64,000 bases of DNA from Candidatus Paraburkholderia kirkii (GCA_001189345.1 LFKV01000001.1:124001-188000); one strand, 5' to 3'; shown: positions 10,142 through 21,204, numbered from the stretch's first letter. Made by a program: numbers and translations. The notes: a model not told the origin generated them from the letters alone.

Positions 10142-10171
10142 AAAAAAACCGGCTCGAAAGCCGGTTTTTTT
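10142..10171. terminator. Bidirectional rho-independent terminator between rlmD and the BAX-inhibitor gene
   Basis: A7, then the hairpin ACCGGCT-CGAA-AGCCGGT, then T7. The A and T tracts make it work on both strands for two convergent genes. Confidence 0.9.
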
Positions 10172-10194
10172 GTTTTCGTCGCGCCAAACCCGGG

Positions 10195-10899
10195 TCAGTT
10201 CCGGTTGCCGTCGAAAATGCCGAGCAGCGCCAGCAGGTTCGTAAACACGTTGTACAGGTCGAGATAGATCGCGAGCGTCGCGCTGATGTAGTTCGTCTCG
10301 CCGCCGTTCACCACGCGCTGCACATCGAACAGCATGTACGCCGAGAAGATCACGATGGCGAGCACGGAGATCGTCAGCATCAGCGCCGGCAGCTGCAGGA
10401 AGATGTTCGCGAACGCCGCCAGCAGAATGACGATCACGCCCATGAACAGGAACTTGCCGAGGCCCGAGAAATCGCGCTTGCTGACCGTCGCGATGGTCGC
10501 CATGGCGGCGAAGATCACGCCGGTGCCGCCGAACGCCGTCATGATCAGCTGCGGGCCGTTCGAGAAGCCGAGGATGAAGCTCAGCAGGCGCGAGAGCATC
10601 AGGCCCATGAAGAACGTGAAGCCCAGCAGCACGGCGACGCCGATCCCGCTGTTCTTGGTTTTCTCGATGGCGAACATGAAACCGAACGCGATCGCGAGGA
10701 ACGCGATGAAGCTCATCGCCGGGCTGGACGCCGCGAACAGCGAGAAGCCCGTCGCGACGCCGACCCACGCGCCGAGCACCGTCGGCACCATGGAGAGCGC
10801 CAGTAGCCAGTAGGTATTGCGCAGCACGCGGTTGCGCACCTCGACCGAGGTGATGCTGCCGTTGCGGCCAAAGCCAAAGCTGTAGGGTGATTCGTTCAT
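10195..10899 (-). CDS. BAX inhibitor-1/YccA-family integral membrane protein
   Basis: This is a 234-residue inner-membrane protein with about seven transmembrane helices (for example LAIAFGFMFAI, FMGVIVILLAAFANIFL, LAIVIFSAYMLF). It carries the family tail FDVQRVVNGGETNYISATLAIYLDLYN. Members such as YccA interact with the FtsH/HflKC protease, and others are proposed calcium-leak channels. The start at 10899 has a strong ribosome site (aaggag) seven bases upstream. It is intact, which is of interest because the FtsH modulators hflK and hflC are broken in this window. It is convergent with rlmD. Confidence 0.88.
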   Translation of the reverse strand: MNESPYSFGFGRNGSITSVEVRNRVLRNTYWLLALSMVPTVLGAWVGVATGFSLFAASSPAMSFIAFLAIAFGFMFAIEKTKNSGIGVAVLLGFTFFMGLMLSRLLSFILGFSNGPQLIMTAFGGTGVIFAAMATIATVSKRDFSGLGKFLFMGVIVILLAAFANIFLQLPALMLTISVLAIVIFSAYMLFDVQRVVNGGETNYISATLAIYLDLYNVFTNLLALLGIFDGNRN

Positions 10900-11242
10900 G
10901 GTTTCTCCTTGCTCCAATTGTCTGTCGTTCGGTCTTCCCGCGACATCCGTCATACTCGAATTGATAAGGTGCGCGGACTTAAACTAGTATTAGGACCAGG
11001 TTGGCGCATCGCCCGCGTCGCGCACGCCGGGTTGCAATGCGGCGTTTGGCTCCACAATATGGCCCCGGCGCGCGCCGAATTCTCAATAGTTCGAAAGGCC
11101 GATTCCGGCGTGTTCGCGCTCAAGTCCTCGCCGGGTTTGATTCTTACGGCGCCGTAAGGTTTCAATTGAAATTATACCTTGCTTCGTGCTACAACTGCCG
11201 ATTCGTTTTAATCCGTAAAATGTTCATTTTTTGGAGTTTTTC
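10900..11242. other. Divergent intergenic region upstream of ndk
   Basis: These 343 bases lie between the divergently transcribed BAX-inhibitor gene and ndk. Base composition becomes A/T-richer towards ndk (11155-11242). The ndk ribosome site (ttggag) is at 11231-11236. No convincing gene, RNA or well-spaced promoter pair was recognised. Confidence 0.5.
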
Positions 11243-11668
11243 ATGGCGATCGAGCGCACCCTGTCGATTATCAAGCCGGACGCAGTGGCAAAGAACGTTA
11301 TCGGCCAGATCTACAGCCGTTTCGAGAACGCAGGTCTCAAGATCATTGCGTCGCGCATGGTTCATCTGTCGCGCGCCGACGCGGAAAAGTTCTACGCCGT
11401 GCACGCCGCCCGTCCGTTCTTCAAGGGCCTCGTGGAATTCATGATTTCCGGCCCGGTCGTGATCCAGGTGCTGGAAGGCGAGAACGCGATCGCCAAGAAC
11501 CGCGACCTGATGGGCGCGACCGATCCGAAGAAGGCCGACAAGGGCACGATCCGCGCCGACTTCGCCGACAGCATCGACGCAAACGCCGTGCACGGTTCGG
11601 ACGCTCCGGAAACGGCGCGCCAGGAAATCGCGTTCTTCTTCTCGGAAGTGAACGTCTACTCGCGTTAA
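11243..11668 (+). CDS. ndk: Nucleoside-diphosphate kinase
   Basis: Ndk transfers phosphate between NTPs and NDPs through a phospho-His intermediate. It has 141 residues, the canonical bacterial length, and begins [15 protein letters not shown]. The active-site segment [12 protein letters not shown] contains the catalytic His near residue 117. A ttggag ribosome site precedes the ATG by seven bases. It heads the long conserved Burkholderia housekeeping run (ndk-rlmN-rodZ-ispG-hisS-yfgM-bamB-der-hfq). It is intact. Confidence 0.96.
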   Translation: MAIERTLSIIKPDAVAKNVIGQIYSRFENAGLKIIASRMVHLSRADAEKFYAVHAARPFFKGLVEFMISGPVVIQVLEGENAIAKNRDLMGATDPKKADKGTIRADFADSIDANAVHGSDAPETARQEIAFFFSEVNVYSR

Positions 11669-11824
11669 TCGCAGCGTTGAATGCCGCACCGGCTCATCGA
11701 AGGCCGTCGCGGGCATCGTGCCGCAACGCAGGATTGGCCGCATCGGCAGTACAGGCAGGAATTGGCGCGAACGGTCCCGGACATCACGCTCTGGGCTTCG
11801 CAATCTGAAATGGCAGGACTCGAC

Positions 11825-12967
11825 ATGACGAGTAGCACCACCTTCAACCTTCTCGATCTCGACGCCGCCGGGCTCGTCGCGTATTGCGACAGCCTGGGCG
11901 AGAAGCCGTTTCGCGCCAAGCAATTGCAGCGCTGGATCCACCAGTACGGTGCCGAGGATTTCGACAGCATGACGGATCTCGCGAAATCGCTGCGCGAAAA
12001 ACTCAAGGGCCGCGCCAGCATGGCGATGCCCGACATCATCCGCGACCACGTTTCCTCCGACGGCACCCGCAAGTGGCTGATCGACGTCGGCAACGGCAAC
12101 GCGGTCGAAACCGTGTTCATTCCCGAAGAGACGCGCGGCACGCTGTGCATGTCGTCGCAGGCGGGGTGCGCGGTGAACTGTCATTTTTGTTCTACCGGCA
12201 AGCAGGGCTTTTCACGAAATCTGGCGACGGGCGAGATCATCGGCCAGTTGCGCATGGCGGAATTCGCGCTGCGCAAGTCTCTCGGGCGCGACGTCGGCGG
12301 TCCGGGCAAGGGCGAGCGCGTCGTCACGAACGTCGTGATGATGGGCATGGGCGAGCCGATGCTCAATTACGACGCCGTCGTGCCGGCCATGCGGCTGATG
12401 CTCGACGACAACGCCTACGGCCTGTCGCGCCGGCGCGTGACGCTGTCCACCTCGGGCGTGGTGCCGATGATGGACCGGCTCGCGGCGGATCTGCCCGTGG
12501 CGCTCGCGGTCTCGCTGCACGCGCCGAACGACCCGCTGCGCGACATGCTGGTGCCGTTCAACAAGAAGTACCCGCTGCGCGACTTGATGGCGGCGTGCCA
12601 GCGCTATCTGAAAGTCGCGCCGCGCGGTTTCATCACGTTCGAATATTGCATGCTCGACGGCGTGAACGACACCGAGGCGCACGCGCGCGAACTGCTCGCC
12701 GTGACGCGCGACGTGCCGTGCAAGTTCAACCTCATCCCGTTCAATCCGTTCCCGGAATCGGGGCTGACGCGCTCGAAGAACGAGCAGATCAAGCGTTTCA
12801 CGCAAGTGCTGATCGACGCGGGCATCGTGACGACGGTGCGCAAGACGCGCGGCGACGACATCGACGCCGCGTGCGGCCAGCTCGCGGGCGCCGTGCAGGA
12901 CCGCACGCGTTTGGCGGAGCGCACGAATCGTGCGGGAAACAAGGTGATCGACGTGCGGGCGGTCTAA
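11825..12967 (+). CDS. rlmN: Dual-specificity 23S rRNA/tRNA adenine-C2 methyltransferase RlmN
   Basis: RlmN is a radical-SAM enzyme that methylates A2503 of 23S rRNA and A37 of some tRNAs. It has 380 residues. The N-terminal domain ([19 protein letters not shown]) is followed by the 4Fe-4S motif [15 protein letters not shown] (CX3CX2C) near residues 120-127. The SAM-binding GMGEPMLNY follows, and the catalytic Cys lies in [17 protein letters not shown] near the C-terminus. ATG 11825 ([13 protein letters not shown]) is chosen by family resemblance. An in-frame ATG at 11810 is an alternative. In related genomes a pilF/pilW lipoprotein gene is expected next, but here only 184 bases separate rlmN from rodZ. 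Confidence 0.93.
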   Translation: MTSSTTFNLLDLDAAGLVAYCDSLGEKPFRAKQLQRWIHQYGAEDFDSMTDLAKSLREKLKGRASMAMPDIIRDHVSSDGTRKWLIDVGNGNAVETVFIPEETRGTLCMSSQAGCAVNCHFCSTGKQGFSRNLATGEIIGQLRMAEFALRKSLGRDVGGPGKGERVVTNVVMMGMGEPMLNYDAVVPAMRLMLDDNAYGLSRRRVTLSTSGVVPMMDRLAADLPVALAVSLHAPNDPLRDMLVPFNKKYPLRDLMAACQRYLKVAPRGFITFEYCMLDGVNDTEAHARELLAVTRDVPCKFNLIPFNPFPESGLTRSKNEQIKRFTQVLIDAGIVTTVRKTRGDDIDAACGQLAGAVQDRTRLAERTNRAGNKVIDVRAV

Positions 12968-13151
12968 CGGCCGCCGATAGCCGCGACGGAAGTGCGCGCC
13001 CGCGCCCCTGAAGCGGCCCACGGCGTCACCCGAAGCCGAACATTTTGTTATAAAGCGGTCTGCAATGGCGCCGGAGTTGTATCGTGCAGGTGTTTTTGGA
13101 ACCCGGCGATATGACAGCGCTATATAAAAGAATCGATGCGAGGAATTTGGC

Positions 13152-14249
13152 ATGAGTGAGCCGCAACACCCGACGCCTTTCGGCAGTCACACCGGCAACC
13201 GGTCCGACGGTCACGACGGACAGCCCGGTGCGGAAGGGGCGGCATCGAATGCGAGCCAGGCGAGGACCCTGGACTCGCTACAGGCTGTCGGCGCGCGTCT
13301 CGCGCAGCTCCGGCAGGCGAAAGCATGGTCGATCGACGACGTTTCCGCGCGGCTCAAGGTGTCGCCGCCGAAGCTGCTCGCGCTCGAAGCGGGCGATATC
13401 AGCCAGTTGCCCGATCGCACGTTCGCGGCGGGCATCGTGCGCAGCTACGCGAAAATCCTCGGCGCGGATCCCGCGCCGTTCACGCAGGCGTTCCGGCGCG
13501 AGGGCGGCGGGGTCGAGCTCAATCTGAAAGTGCCGGCGTCGGCGGGCGCGGGTCTGCCGCGCGGGCGCGTTTCGGTGCCGCTCGGCAATTCGTCGGGCCG
13601 CCGGCGCTCGTGGATGTGGGGTGTCCTGGCGGTCATCGTCGTGCTGGCGGCGCTCGTGACGTGGCACACCGGCGGCGATTCGAGCAACTGGCTCGCGCGC
13701 CTGAAGGCGAGCACCGGCGTGGGTACGCCGTCGAGGCCGGAATCGAACGAAACGGTTGCGGCTTCGTCGGTGGCGACGCCCGACGAAGCGGCCGCGGCGA
13801 ACACCGGCGAAGCGTCGCTGCCGGAAGTCGCGGCCGCGCCCGGCGAGCAGCCGATGCCGCGCCCGCTCGGCACGAACGCGCTGCCGGCTTCGTCGTCGAC
13901 GCTTTTCGCGCAGGGCGCGGGCGCGGCGCCGGCTTCCGCAGCGGAGGCCGCGTCGGCTGCGGCGACGGCGGAAGCATCCGCGCCGGCCGTGGCGGGCAGC
14001 GGCTCGAGCGCGGTCGAGCTAAAAGTGAAGGAAGATAGCTGGTTCAGGGTGCACGGCAAGGACGGCAAGGAGTTGTACTCCGGGCTCGTGCGCGCCGGCA
14101 ACACGCAGCGCGTGGAAGGCGAGGCGCCGTTCAAGGTGACCGTCGGCAACGTGAAAGGCGTCGAGTCGCTGTCGGTCGACGACGAGCCGGTGGACGCCAA
14201 GCGGTATTCGTCCGCACGCGGAAACGTCGCGCGTCTCTCGCTGCCCTGA
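13152..14249 (+). CDS. rodZ: RodZ-like cytoskeletal protein (HTH_25, one transmembrane helix, DUF4115)
   Basis: This is a RodZ-family bitopic membrane protein tying MreB-type cell-shape machinery to the envelope. It has 365 residues. A Cro-like helix-turn-helix spans ~residues 42-110 ([35 protein letters not shown]). One transmembrane helix lies at ~154-172 ([18 protein letters not shown]). A long Ala/Ser/Pro-rich periplasmic linker follows, then a C-terminal DUF4115 beta domain (~285-365). Its place between rlmN and ispG is the conserved position of rodZ-like genes. It is intact in one frame. No direct shape phenotype can be read from sequence. Confidence 0.85.
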   Translation: MSEPQHPTPFGSHTGNRSDGHDGQPGAEGAASNASQARTLDSLQAVGARLAQLRQAKAWSIDDVSARLKVSPPKLLALEAGDISQLPDRTFAAGIVRSYAKILGADPAPFTQAFRREGGGVELNLKVPASAGAGLPRGRVSVPLGNSSGRRRSWMWGVLAVIVVLAALVTWHTGGDSSNWLARLKASTGVGTPSRPESNETVAASSVATPDEAAAANTGEASLPEVAAAPGEQPMPRPLGTNALPASSSTLFAQGAGAAPASAAEAASAAATAEASAPAVAGSGSSAVELKVKEDSWFRVHGKDGKELYSGLVRAGNTQRVEGEAPFKVTVGNVKGVESLSVDDEPVDAKRYSSARGNVARLSLP

Positions 14250-14383
14250 GGGCGCGAGGCCGACTGATTCCGTGCGCGACGGACGGTTCAGGGGCGCCGC
14301 GGTTTCCGCCGCGACGCCCGTTTGAAGTTTCAACAATGCAACGCGCCGCTTCGGCGGCGCCCAGGTTGCCAGAGGGTTTTTCG

Positions 14384-15727
14384 ATGCAATCCGAAGCTCA
14401 ATCCCTGATCAGCAGCAAGATTTGTTCGACCGAGCCGGTTTTCGGCGGTCCGTTGCAGCGTCGCGCCTCACATGCGGTCGATGTGCGCTGGGGCGGCCAG
14501 CTCGTGACGATCGGCGGCGACGCGCCCGTGCGCGTGCAGTCGATGACCAATACCGACACCGCCGACGCCATCGGTACCGCCATCCAGATCAAGGAACTGG
14601 CGCAGGCCGGTTCGGAGCTCGTGCGCATCACGGTGAACACGCCGGAAGCGGCGGTCGCCGTGCCGCATATCCGCGAGCAGCTCGACCGCATGGGCGTGAC
14701 CGTGCCGCTCGTCGGCGACTTCCACTACAACGGCCATCTGCTGCTGCGCGACTATCCGGGCTGCGCGGAGGCGCTGTCGAAGTGCCGCATCAACCCGGGC
14801 AACGTCGGGCAGGGCGCGAAGCGCGACACGCAATTCGCCCAGATGATCGAAGCCGCGATCAAATACGACAAACCGGTGCGCATCGGCGTGAACTGGGGCA
14901 GTCTCGATCAGGAGCTGCTCGCGCGCATGATGGACGAGAACGCCGCGCGCGCGACGCCGTGGGAATTGCAGAGCGTGATGTACGAGGCGCTGATTCAATC
15001 GGCGATCGGCTCGGCGGAACGCGCCGTCGAGCTGGGTCTCGGCCGCGACAGGATCATTCTGTCGTGCAAGGTGAGCGGCGTGCAGGACCTGATCGCCGTG
15101 TACCGCGAACTCGCGAAGCGCTGCAGTTTCGCGCTGCATCTCGGCCTGACGGAAGCGGGCATGGGCTCGAAGGGCATCGTGGCCTCCACGGCGGCGCTCT
15201 CGGTGCTGCTGCAGGAAGGCATCGGCGACACCATTCGCATCTCGCTCACGCCCGAGCCGGGCGGCGCGCGCACGGGCGAGGTCGTCGTCGGCCAGGAAAC
15301 CCTGCAGACGATGGGCCTGCGCTCCTTCACGCCGGTGGTCATCGCGTGCCCGGGCTGCGGCCGCACCACGAGCACGCTGTTCCAGGAGCTCGCCTCGCAG
15401 ATCCAGGCCTACCTGCGCAACTCGATGCCTGAGTGGCGCGAGAAGTTCGCAGGCGTCGAGAAGATGCACGTCGCGGTGATGGGCTGCATCGTCAACGGGC
15501 CGGGCGAATCGAAACACGCGAACATCGGCATCAGCCTGCCGGGTTCGGGCGAGAATCCAGCGGCGCCCGTGTTCATCGACGGCGTGAAGGTGAAGACGCT
15601 GCGCGGCGAGCGCATCGCCGAGGAATTCCAGCAAATCGTCAGCGACTACGTTGAGCGCACGTATGGGCAACAGGCAGGCAAGCGCGAAGAGACGTCCACT
15701 GCAACCCTCTTAAAGACAGATGACTAA
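14384..15727 (+). CDS. ispG: 4-hydroxy-3-methylbut-2-enyl-diphosphate synthase (flavodoxin)
   Basis: IspG is the penultimate MEP-pathway enzyme. It uses a 4Fe-4S cluster to convert MEcPP to HMBPP for isoprenoids. It has 447 residues with the long beta/gammaproteobacterial-type sequence [19 protein letters not shown] and [15 protein letters not shown]. The cluster-ligand region has [13 protein letters not shown], then [19 protein letters not shown] 14384 follows an agaggg ribosome site. An in-frame ATG at 14336 would add 16 unusual residues. Its last codons overlap hisS by eight bases. It is intact and expected to be essential. Confidence 0.95.
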   Translation: MQSEAQSLISSKICSTEPVFGGPLQRRASHAVDVRWGGQLVTIGGDAPVRVQSMTNTDTADAIGTAIQIKELAQAGSELVRITVNTPEAAVAVPHIREQLDRMGVTVPLVGDFHYNGHLLLRDYPGCAEALSKCRINPGNVGQGAKRDTQFAQMIEAAIKYDKPVRIGVNWGSLDQELLARMMDENAARATPWELQSVMYEALIQSAIGSAERAVELGLGRDRIILSCKVSGVQDLIAVYRELAKRCSFALHLGLTEAGMGSKGIVASTAALSVLLQEGIGDTIRISLTPEPGGARTGEVVVGQETLQTMGLRSFTPVVIACPGCGRTTSTLFQELASQIQAYLRNSMPEWREKFAGVEKMHVAVMGCIVNGPGESKHANIGISLPGSGENPAAPVFIDGVKVKTLRGERIAEEFQQIVSDYVERTYGQQAGKREETSTATLLKTDD

Positions 15728-17069
15728 ACAGAAGAAACGGCTCGAGAAGCTGAGCGGCGTGAAGGGCATGAACGACATCCTACCGCAGGATGCCGCGTTG
15801 TGGGACTTCTTCGAAACCACCGTCAAGTCGATGCTGCGCGCGTACGGCTATCAGAACATCCGCACGCCGATCGTCGAGCACACGCAGTTGTTCACGCGCG
15901 GTATCGGTGAAGTGACCGATATCGTCGAAAATGAAATGTACAGCTTCACCGATGCGCTCAACGGCGAGCATCTGACGATGCGCCCGGAGAACACGGCGGC
16001 CGTTGTGCGCGCGACCATCGAGCACAACCTGCTGTACGATGGCCCGAAGCGTCTGTGGTACATCGGCCCGATGTTCCGTCACGAGCGTCCGCAGCGCGGG
16101 CGTTATCGCCAGTTTCATCAGGTGGGCGTGGAAGCGCTCGGCTTCGCGGGTCCGGACACGGACGCCGAAATCATCATGATGTGCCAGCGCCTGTGGGACG
16201 ACCTCGGGCTCACCGGCATCCGCCTCGAACTGAACTCGCTCGGTCAGGCGGACGAGCGCGCGGCGCATCGCAAGGAACTGATCGCGTATCTGGAGAAGCA
16301 TGCCGACGCGCTCGACGAGGAAGCGCAGCGCCGCCTCTACACGAATCCGCTGCGCGTGCTCGACACGAAGAATCCGGCGATGCAGGAAATCGCGCAGAAC
16401 GCGCCGAAGCTGGTCGATTTTCTCGGCGACGAATCGCGCCGGCATTTCGAAGGCGTGCAGCGTCTGCTCAAGGCGAACAACATTCCGTTCACGATCAATC
16501 CGCGTCTCGTGCGCGGCCTCGACTACTACAACCTGACCGTGTTCGAGTGGGTCACGGACAAGCTCGGCGCGCAGGGCACGGTCGCGGGCGGCGGGCGCTA
16601 CGATCCGCTCATCGAGCAGCTCGGCGGCAAGCCGACGGCCGCGTGTGGCTGGGCGATGGGCGTCGAGCGCATTCTCGAGCTGCTGAAGGAAGAGCAGCTC
16701 GTTCCCGAAGCCGAGGGCACGGACGTGTACGTCGTGCATCAGGGCGAGGCCGCGGCGGAGCAGGCGTTCATCGTGGCCGAGCGTCTGCGCGACACGGGTC
16801 TCGACGTCATCCTGCACTGCAGCCCAGACGGCGCGACGGCCAGCTTCAAGTCGCAGATGAAGAAGGCCGACGCGAGCGGCGCGGCGTTCGCCGTGGTGCT
16901 CGGCGAGGACGAGCTCGCGCAGGGCATGATCGGCGTCAAGCCGCTGCGCCGCTCGGGCGGTGAAACGTCCGAGGGCCAAAAGAACGAGCAAGTGAACGTT
17001 CCGGCGCAAGACTTGACCGAATACCTAATCAATGCGATGGTTGCAACCGCCGATGACGAGGCTGCCTGA
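15720..17069 (+). CDS. hisS: Histidyl-tRNA synthetase
   Basis: HisS charges tRNA-His. It has 449 residues, class II architecture, and begins with [14 protein letters not shown]. Motif 2 is [18 protein letters not shown], the HisA motif is RGLDYYN, and motif 3 contains [17 protein letters not shown]-terminal anticodon-binding domain follows. It is translationally coupled to ispG by an eight-base overlap. All motifs are intact. It is essential and unlesioned, in contrast to hflK/hflC 6 kb downstream. Confidence 0.96.
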   Translation: MTKQKKRLEKLSGVKGMNDILPQDAALWDFFETTVKSMLRAYGYQNIRTPIVEHTQLFTRGIGEVTDIVENEMYSFTDALNGEHLTMRPENTAAVVRATIEHNLLYDGPKRLWYIGPMFRHERPQRGRYRQFHQVGVEALGFAGPDTDAEIIMMCQRLWDDLGLTGIRLELNSLGQADERAAHRKELIAYLEKHADALDEEAQRRLYTNPLRVLDTKNPAMQEIAQNAPKLVDFLGDESRRHFEGVQRLLKANNIPFTINPRLVRGLDYYNLTVFEWVTDKLGAQGTVAGGGRYDPLIEQLGGKPTAACGWAMGVERILELLKEEQLVPEAEGTDVYVVHQGEAAAEQAFIVAERLRDTGLDVILHCSPDGATASFKSQMKKADASGAAFAVVLGEDELAQGMIGVKPLRRSGGETSEGQKNEQVNVPAQDLTEYLINAMVATADDEAA

Positions 17070-17172
17070 TTTTTGGGCACTTCGACCGCGCGCATCGGCC
17101 GGGATCCGAAGACCCGGCATCGCGCGCGGCGCTCGTTGAGGGTAATGAAACGCAGGAAGGAATAGCTGGACG

Positions 17173-17802
17173 ATGAGCTATCACGACGAACAAGAATCGA
17201 TTGAAAGCGTAAAGGCCTGGTGGGCCAAATGGGGCAACGCCACGACCTGGATCGTGCTCGTGGCGCTCGTCATCGCGGCCGGCTACAACGGCTGGAATTT
17301 CTGGCAGCGCCGTCAGGTGGCCGAGGCCTCCGTGCTGTACGACCACCTTCAGCAAGCCGTGAACGGCAACGACCAGGCGCTGGTCTTGCGCGTCGCAGCG
17401 GACATGGAAGACAAGTTCGGCGGCACTGCCTATGCGCAGATGAGCGCGCTCGCGGCGGCGAAGTCGCTATATATGGCGGGCAATGCCGCCGGCGCGAAGG
17501 CCCAGCTGCAATGGGCGATCGACCACGCGAAGGACGACGAGTACAAGCAGATCGCAAAGCTGCGCCTCGCGCTCGTTCTGCTCGACGAGAAGAACTACGA
17601 TGCGGGTCTCAAGCTTCTTGCGGATGTACCTCTTGAGGCGTTCAAGGGTGTCATCGCGGATCGCCGTGGCGACTTGCTCGCCGCGCAAGGCAAGCACGAC
17701 GACGCGCGCGCGGCCTACAAGGTGGCGCTCGATACCGCTGCCCGCGACGACACGTCCGCGCGTCAGCTGATCCAGTTCAAGCTCGATGCGCTGGGCGGCT
17801 GA
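17173..17802 (+). CDS. yfgM: YfgM-type ancillary SecYEG/BAM-associated TPR protein
   Basis: The YfgM family has an inner-membrane anchor and a periplasmic TPR domain. It associates with SecYEG and PpiD and is thought to pass clients to periplasmic chaperones. It has 209 residues: a cytoplasmic N-terminus (SYHDEQESIESVKAWW), a transmembrane helix ~24-44 (TWIVLVALVIAAGYNGWNFW), then TPR-like helices to RQLIQFKLDALGG. A strong aggaagga ribosome site precedes the ATG. It lies between hisS and bamB, as in E. coli and Burkholderia. It is intact. Confidence 0.9.
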   Translation: MSYHDEQESIESVKAWWAKWGNATTWIVLVALVIAAGYNGWNFWQRRQVAEASVLYDHLQQAVNGNDQALVLRVAADMEDKFGGTAYAQMSALAAAKSLYMAGNAAGAKAQLQWAIDHAKDDEYKQIAKLRLALVLLDEKNYDAGLKLLADVPLEAFKGVIADRRGDLLAAQGKHDDARAAYKVALDTAARDDTSARQLIQFKLDALGG

Positions 17803-17924
17803 TCCGCATCGTCGTCTTGCCGATACAGTCATAGCCCAATCAAGCCGCCGCGCCGAAACGTCGTTCATGCGACGCGGCGCGCGCACCGATCAACCGATTC
17901 CAACCATCCATGTTGCGTCCACCG

Positions 17925-19070
17925 ATGACTCTTTTGAAACGCTATGCTGTACCGCTCGCCTGCGCGATGACCGTCTTGTTGGCCGCTTGCTCGTCGACTA
18001 AGGATGAACGCCGCGTGCCGGTGCCGCTCGCGGAATTCAAGCCGGTGCTGAACGTCAATCAGGCGTGGAAGTCGAGCGTCGGCAAGGCCGGCCGTTATCT
18101 GTTCTCGCCGGTCGCGGCGGGCGATTACGTCTACGCCGCCGGCGCGAACGGCTCCGTCGCGAAGATCGACGCGAAGACCGGCCAGAATGTCTGGCGCACC
18201 AAGCTCAAGGACGACCTCTCGGCGGGCGTCGGCAGCGACGGCAATCTCACGGCCGTGGGCGGACTGAAAGGACAGGTCGACGTGCTCGGGCCCGACGGCA
18301 AGCTGCTGTGGACGGCCACGGCGCCGGGCGAGATCATCTCGCCGCCGCTCGTCGGCAACGATCTCGTGATCGTGCGCACGATCGACGGCAAGGTCATCGC
18401 CTTCAACGCGCAGACCGGCGAGCAGAAGTGGGTCTTCCAGCTGCGCGCGGTGCCGCTGAATCTGCGCGTGTCGGCGGGCATGACCTTCGCCGGCAACCAG
18501 GCGGTGCTCGCGGGCTTCCCGGGCGGCGCCTTCGCCGCGATCAACCTGCAGACGGGCGACGCCTACTGGCAGGCGCCGGTGTCGTATCCGAAGGGCGTGA
18601 CCGAAGTCGAGCGCATCAACGACGTGACCGGCGTGCCGGGTCTCGTCACCGCGCAGACCTGCGCGGTGACGTTCCAGGGACGCATCGGCTGCTTCGACGC
18701 CAACACGGGCCAGCCGGTATGGGAGAAGAACTTCTCGAGCGACAGTGGCCTCGCGCAGAGCGAGCAGGTGGTCGCGGCGGGCGACGACTGGTCGGTCGTC
18801 AACGCGTTCCGCGCATCCGACGGCTCGCCGCTCTGGAAGACGGAGGTGCTCAAGAACCGCAACGTCAGCGTGCCCTTCATCCTCGGCCGCGCCGTCGTGG
18901 TGGGCGACTACAAGGGCTTCGTGCATTTCCTCAACACGGAGAACGGCGAGATGATCGGCCGCGCGCCGACCGACGGCAGCGCGATCACCGCGGCGCCCGT
19001 GTTGGCGGGCGATACGCTCGTCGTGCAGACGCATGACGGCGATCTCTACGGCTTCCGTCCGAGCAACTGA
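17925..19070 (+). CDS. bamB: Outer-membrane assembly lipoprotein BamB
   Basis: BamB is the beta-propeller lipoprotein of the BAM complex that inserts outer-membrane proteins. It has 381 residues from the ATG at 17925 (MTLLKRYAVPLACAM), with an in-frame alternative ATG at 17910. The lipobox VLLAAC is followed by SSTKDERR. Repeated propeller strands (PQQ-like) follow, such as YVYAAGANGSVAKIDAKTG, VIAFNAQTGEQKWVF and IGCFDANTGQPVWEK. It is in the conserved order yfgM-bamB-der. It is intact with no frameshift. Confidence 0.93.
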   Translation: MTLLKRYAVPLACAMTVLLAACSSTKDERRVPVPLAEFKPVLNVNQAWKSSVGKAGRYLFSPVAAGDYVYAAGANGSVAKIDAKTGQNVWRTKLKDDLSAGVGSDGNLTAVGGLKGQVDVLGPDGKLLWTATAPGEIISPPLVGNDLVIVRTIDGKVIAFNAQTGEQKWVFQLRAVPLNLRVSAGMTFAGNQAVLAGFPGGAFAAINLQTGDAYWQAPVSYPKGVTEVERINDVTGVPGLVTAQTCAVTFQGRIGCFDANTGQPVWEKNFSSDSGLAQSEQVVAAGDDWSVVNAFRASDGSPLWKTEVLKNRNVSVPFILGRAVVVGDYKGFVHFLNTENGEMIGRAPTDGSAITAAPVLAGDTLVVQTHDGDLYGFRPSN

Positions 19071-19456
19071 TGCCGAACCCGGCCGGGAGAGGCGTCAGGC
19101 TTTTCCCGGCCATCGAGTTGCAAGCGCGCCGTCGTTCGGCGGCGCGGCAGGCTCGCCCCGACGAGCCGCACGAGAAAGAAGCGGTGCGCCGCGCGGCGCG
19201 CCCGACAGAACCCGCATGCAAAAGCAGGGTCGCAAGAACGAAGCGCGCGATATCGCCGCGCGACAAACGGCCTCCGAAGAGGCAAAATCGGCGAACGAAC
19301 GCCCAAGGCCTGGTCCACCGACGCGCCTCGCGTGCGGCAAGCCGAATCCATGCTAATTTTCGACAAGCGCAGCTTTGCGCGGCGTAGCGGAACGCAACGA
19401 GACGTTTGAACCACGCGTACCGCGTCCGCCTTGCGTTCAACCTTGAACAACATCAG
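19071..19456. other. Intergenic stretch between bamB and der
   Basis: These 386 bases carry no gene I can support. Short open frames have no recognisable similarity and Arg-rich composition typical of chance frames in high-GC DNA. No clear terminator hairpin or promoter was found. The der leader begins within the last ~50 bases. Confidence 0.45.
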
Positions 19457-20794
19457 ATGAAACCCGTGATTGCCCTCGTCGGGCGCCCCAATGTGGGGAA
19501 ATCGACTCTTTTCAACCGGCTCACGCGCTCGCGTGACGCGCTCGTCGCCGACCTGCCGGGCCTGACGCGCGACCGCCACTACGGTGACCGCGTCGGTGGT
19601 GAGCGCCCGTATCTCGTGGTGGACACGGGCGGCTTCGAGCCGGTCGCGAAGGACGGCATCCTGCACGAGATGGCGCGCCAGACGCGCCAGGCCGTCGAGG
19701 AGGCCGACGTGGTTGTGTTCATCGTCGACGGACGCAACGGTCTGGCCCCGCAAGACAAGTCGATCGCCGACTATCTGCGCAAGACCGGCCGGCCGCTCTT
19801 TCTCGTCGTGAACAAGGCCGAGGGCATGAAGTACACGGCGGTTGCGTCGGACTTCTATGAGCTCGGCCTGGGCGACCCGCGCGCGATCTCGGCCGCGCAC
19901 GGCGACGGCGTGCTCGAGATGATCAACGACGCGCTCGACATCGCCTATGCCGATCAGCCGGAGGAGAGCGAGGAAGAGAAGGCGCAGCACGGCATCAAGA
20001 TCGCGATCGTCGGGCGTCCGAACGTCGGCAAGTCGACGCTCGTGAACGCGCTGATCGGCGAGGAGCGCGTGATCGCGTTCGACATGCCCGGCACGACGCG
20101 CGATTCGATCTATGTTGATTTCGAGCGCCAAGGCCGCAAATACACTCTGATCGATACCGCCGGCCTGCGCCGGCGCGGCAAGGTGTTCGAGGCGATCGAG
20201 AAGTTCTCGGTAGTGAAGACGCTGCAGTCGATCGCGGACGCGAACGTCGTGATCCTCCTGCTCGACGCGCAGCAGGACATCTCGGAGCAGGACGCGCACA
20301 TCGCGGGCTTCGTGGTCGAGCAGGGCCGCGCACTCGTGGTCGGCGTGAACAAGTGGGACGGGCTGGATTCGCATGTGCGCGAACGCACCAAGGCCGATCT
20401 CACGCGCAAGCTCAAGTTTTTGGACTTTGCTAAATTCCATTACGTCTCGGCGCTGGAGAAGACCGGCATCGGCGCGTTGATGAAATCGGTCGACGAAGCC
20501 TACGCGGCCGCGATGGCCAAGCTGCCGACGCCGAAGCTCACGCGCGCGCTGATCGATGCCGTGGAATTCCAGCAGCCGCGCCGCCGCGGTCCGGTGCGAC
20601 CGAAGCTGCGCTACGCGCACCAGGGCGGGCAGAATCCGCCGATCATCGTCGTGCACGGCAATGCGCTCGACGCGGTCACGGATACCTACAAACGTTATCT
20701 GGAAGGGCGCTTTCGGGAAACTTTTGGACTCGTCGGCACTCCACTGCGCATAGAGTTCCGGTCGAGCCGGAACCCTTATGCGGACAAGGAATGA
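19457..20794 (+). CDS. der: Ribosome biogenesis GTPase Der (EngA)
   Basis: Der is an essential double-GTPase needed for 50S subunit maturation. It has 445 residues with two G domains, each with a perfect G1 motif GRPNVGKST (residues ~8-16 and ~185-193). G3 is DTGGF and DTAGL. G4 is NKAE and NKWD. A KH-like C-terminal domain ([20 protein letters not shown]) completes it. ATG 19457 ([12 protein letters not shown]) is chosen by family length. A longer upstream frame is unsupported. It is intact. Confidence 0.96.
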   Translation: MKPVIALVGRPNVGKSTLFNRLTRSRDALVADLPGLTRDRHYGDRVGGERPYLVVDTGGFEPVAKDGILHEMARQTRQAVEEADVVVFIVDGRNGLAPQDKSIADYLRKTGRPLFLVVNKAEGMKYTAVASDFYELGLGDPRAISAAHGDGVLEMINDALDIAYADQPEESEEEKAQHGIKIAIVGRPNVGKSTLVNALIGEERVIAFDMPGTTRDSIYVDFERQGRKYTLIDTAGLRRRGKVFEAIEKFSVVKTLQSIADANVVILLLDAQQDISEQDAHIAGFVVEQGRALVVGVNKWDGLDSHVRERTKADLTRKLKFLDFAKFHYVSALEKTGIGALMKSVDEAYAAAMAKLPTPKLTRALIDAVEFQQPRRRGPVRPKLRYAHQGGQNPPIIVVHGNALDAVTDTYKRYLEGRFRETFGLVGTPLRIEFRSSRNPYADKE

Positions 20795-20967
20795 GAGCCG
20801 CGTGAAACCCGGCGTTCCGGCGCCGCGGGCCCGTTGTTTACCCATTGGGCCGAACTGGTGCCGAAAACTTAAAACAGCGAAAATCAGCTATAGTGTAGCG
20901 ATTCTCGGCGGATCTCTTTTTCTTCGTCCACAATACTTCCAACCTGCAAAAAAACACGGAGTTTGCT

Positions 20968-21204
20968 ATGAGCAACAAAGGGCAATTGTTACAAGACCCG
21001 TTTTTGAACGCACTGCGTAAAGAGCACGTGCCGGTGTCGATCTATTTGGTCAACGGCATCAAGCTTCAAGGGAACATCGAATCGTTCGACCAGTACGTCG
21101 TGTTGCTCCGAAATACGGTCACACAAATGGTCTACAAGCACGCCATTTCGACGGTCGTGCCTGCCCGTCCGGTGAATTTCCACCCGGACGCCGAATCGTC
21201 CTAA
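20968..21204 (+). CDS. hfq: RNA chaperone Hfq
   Basis: Hfq is the Sm-like hexameric RNA chaperone for small-RNA pairing. It has 78 residues, normal for Burkholderia. The Sm1 motif is in [20 protein letters not shown] and the Sm2 motif is [14 protein letters not shown]. It begins [18 protein letters not shown]. The 173-base spacer after der contains an A/T-rich segment with tatagt at about 20889, which could be a -10 box. I could not place a -35 with confidence. It is followed by hflX. Confidence 0.97.
   Translation: MSNKGQLLQDPFLNALRKEHVPVSIYLVNGIKLQGNIESFDQYVVLLRNTVTQMVYKHAISTVVPARPVNFHPDAESS

Noticed and set aside
19070-19387. 105-codon frame between bamB and der as a possible gene
   Set aside because: Arg/Ala/Pro-rich, no recognisable similarity, no clear ribosome site.
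19046-20845. 599-codon open frame on the minus strand opposite der
   Set aside because: Same antisense-shadow character; der on the other strand has two perfect GTPase domains.
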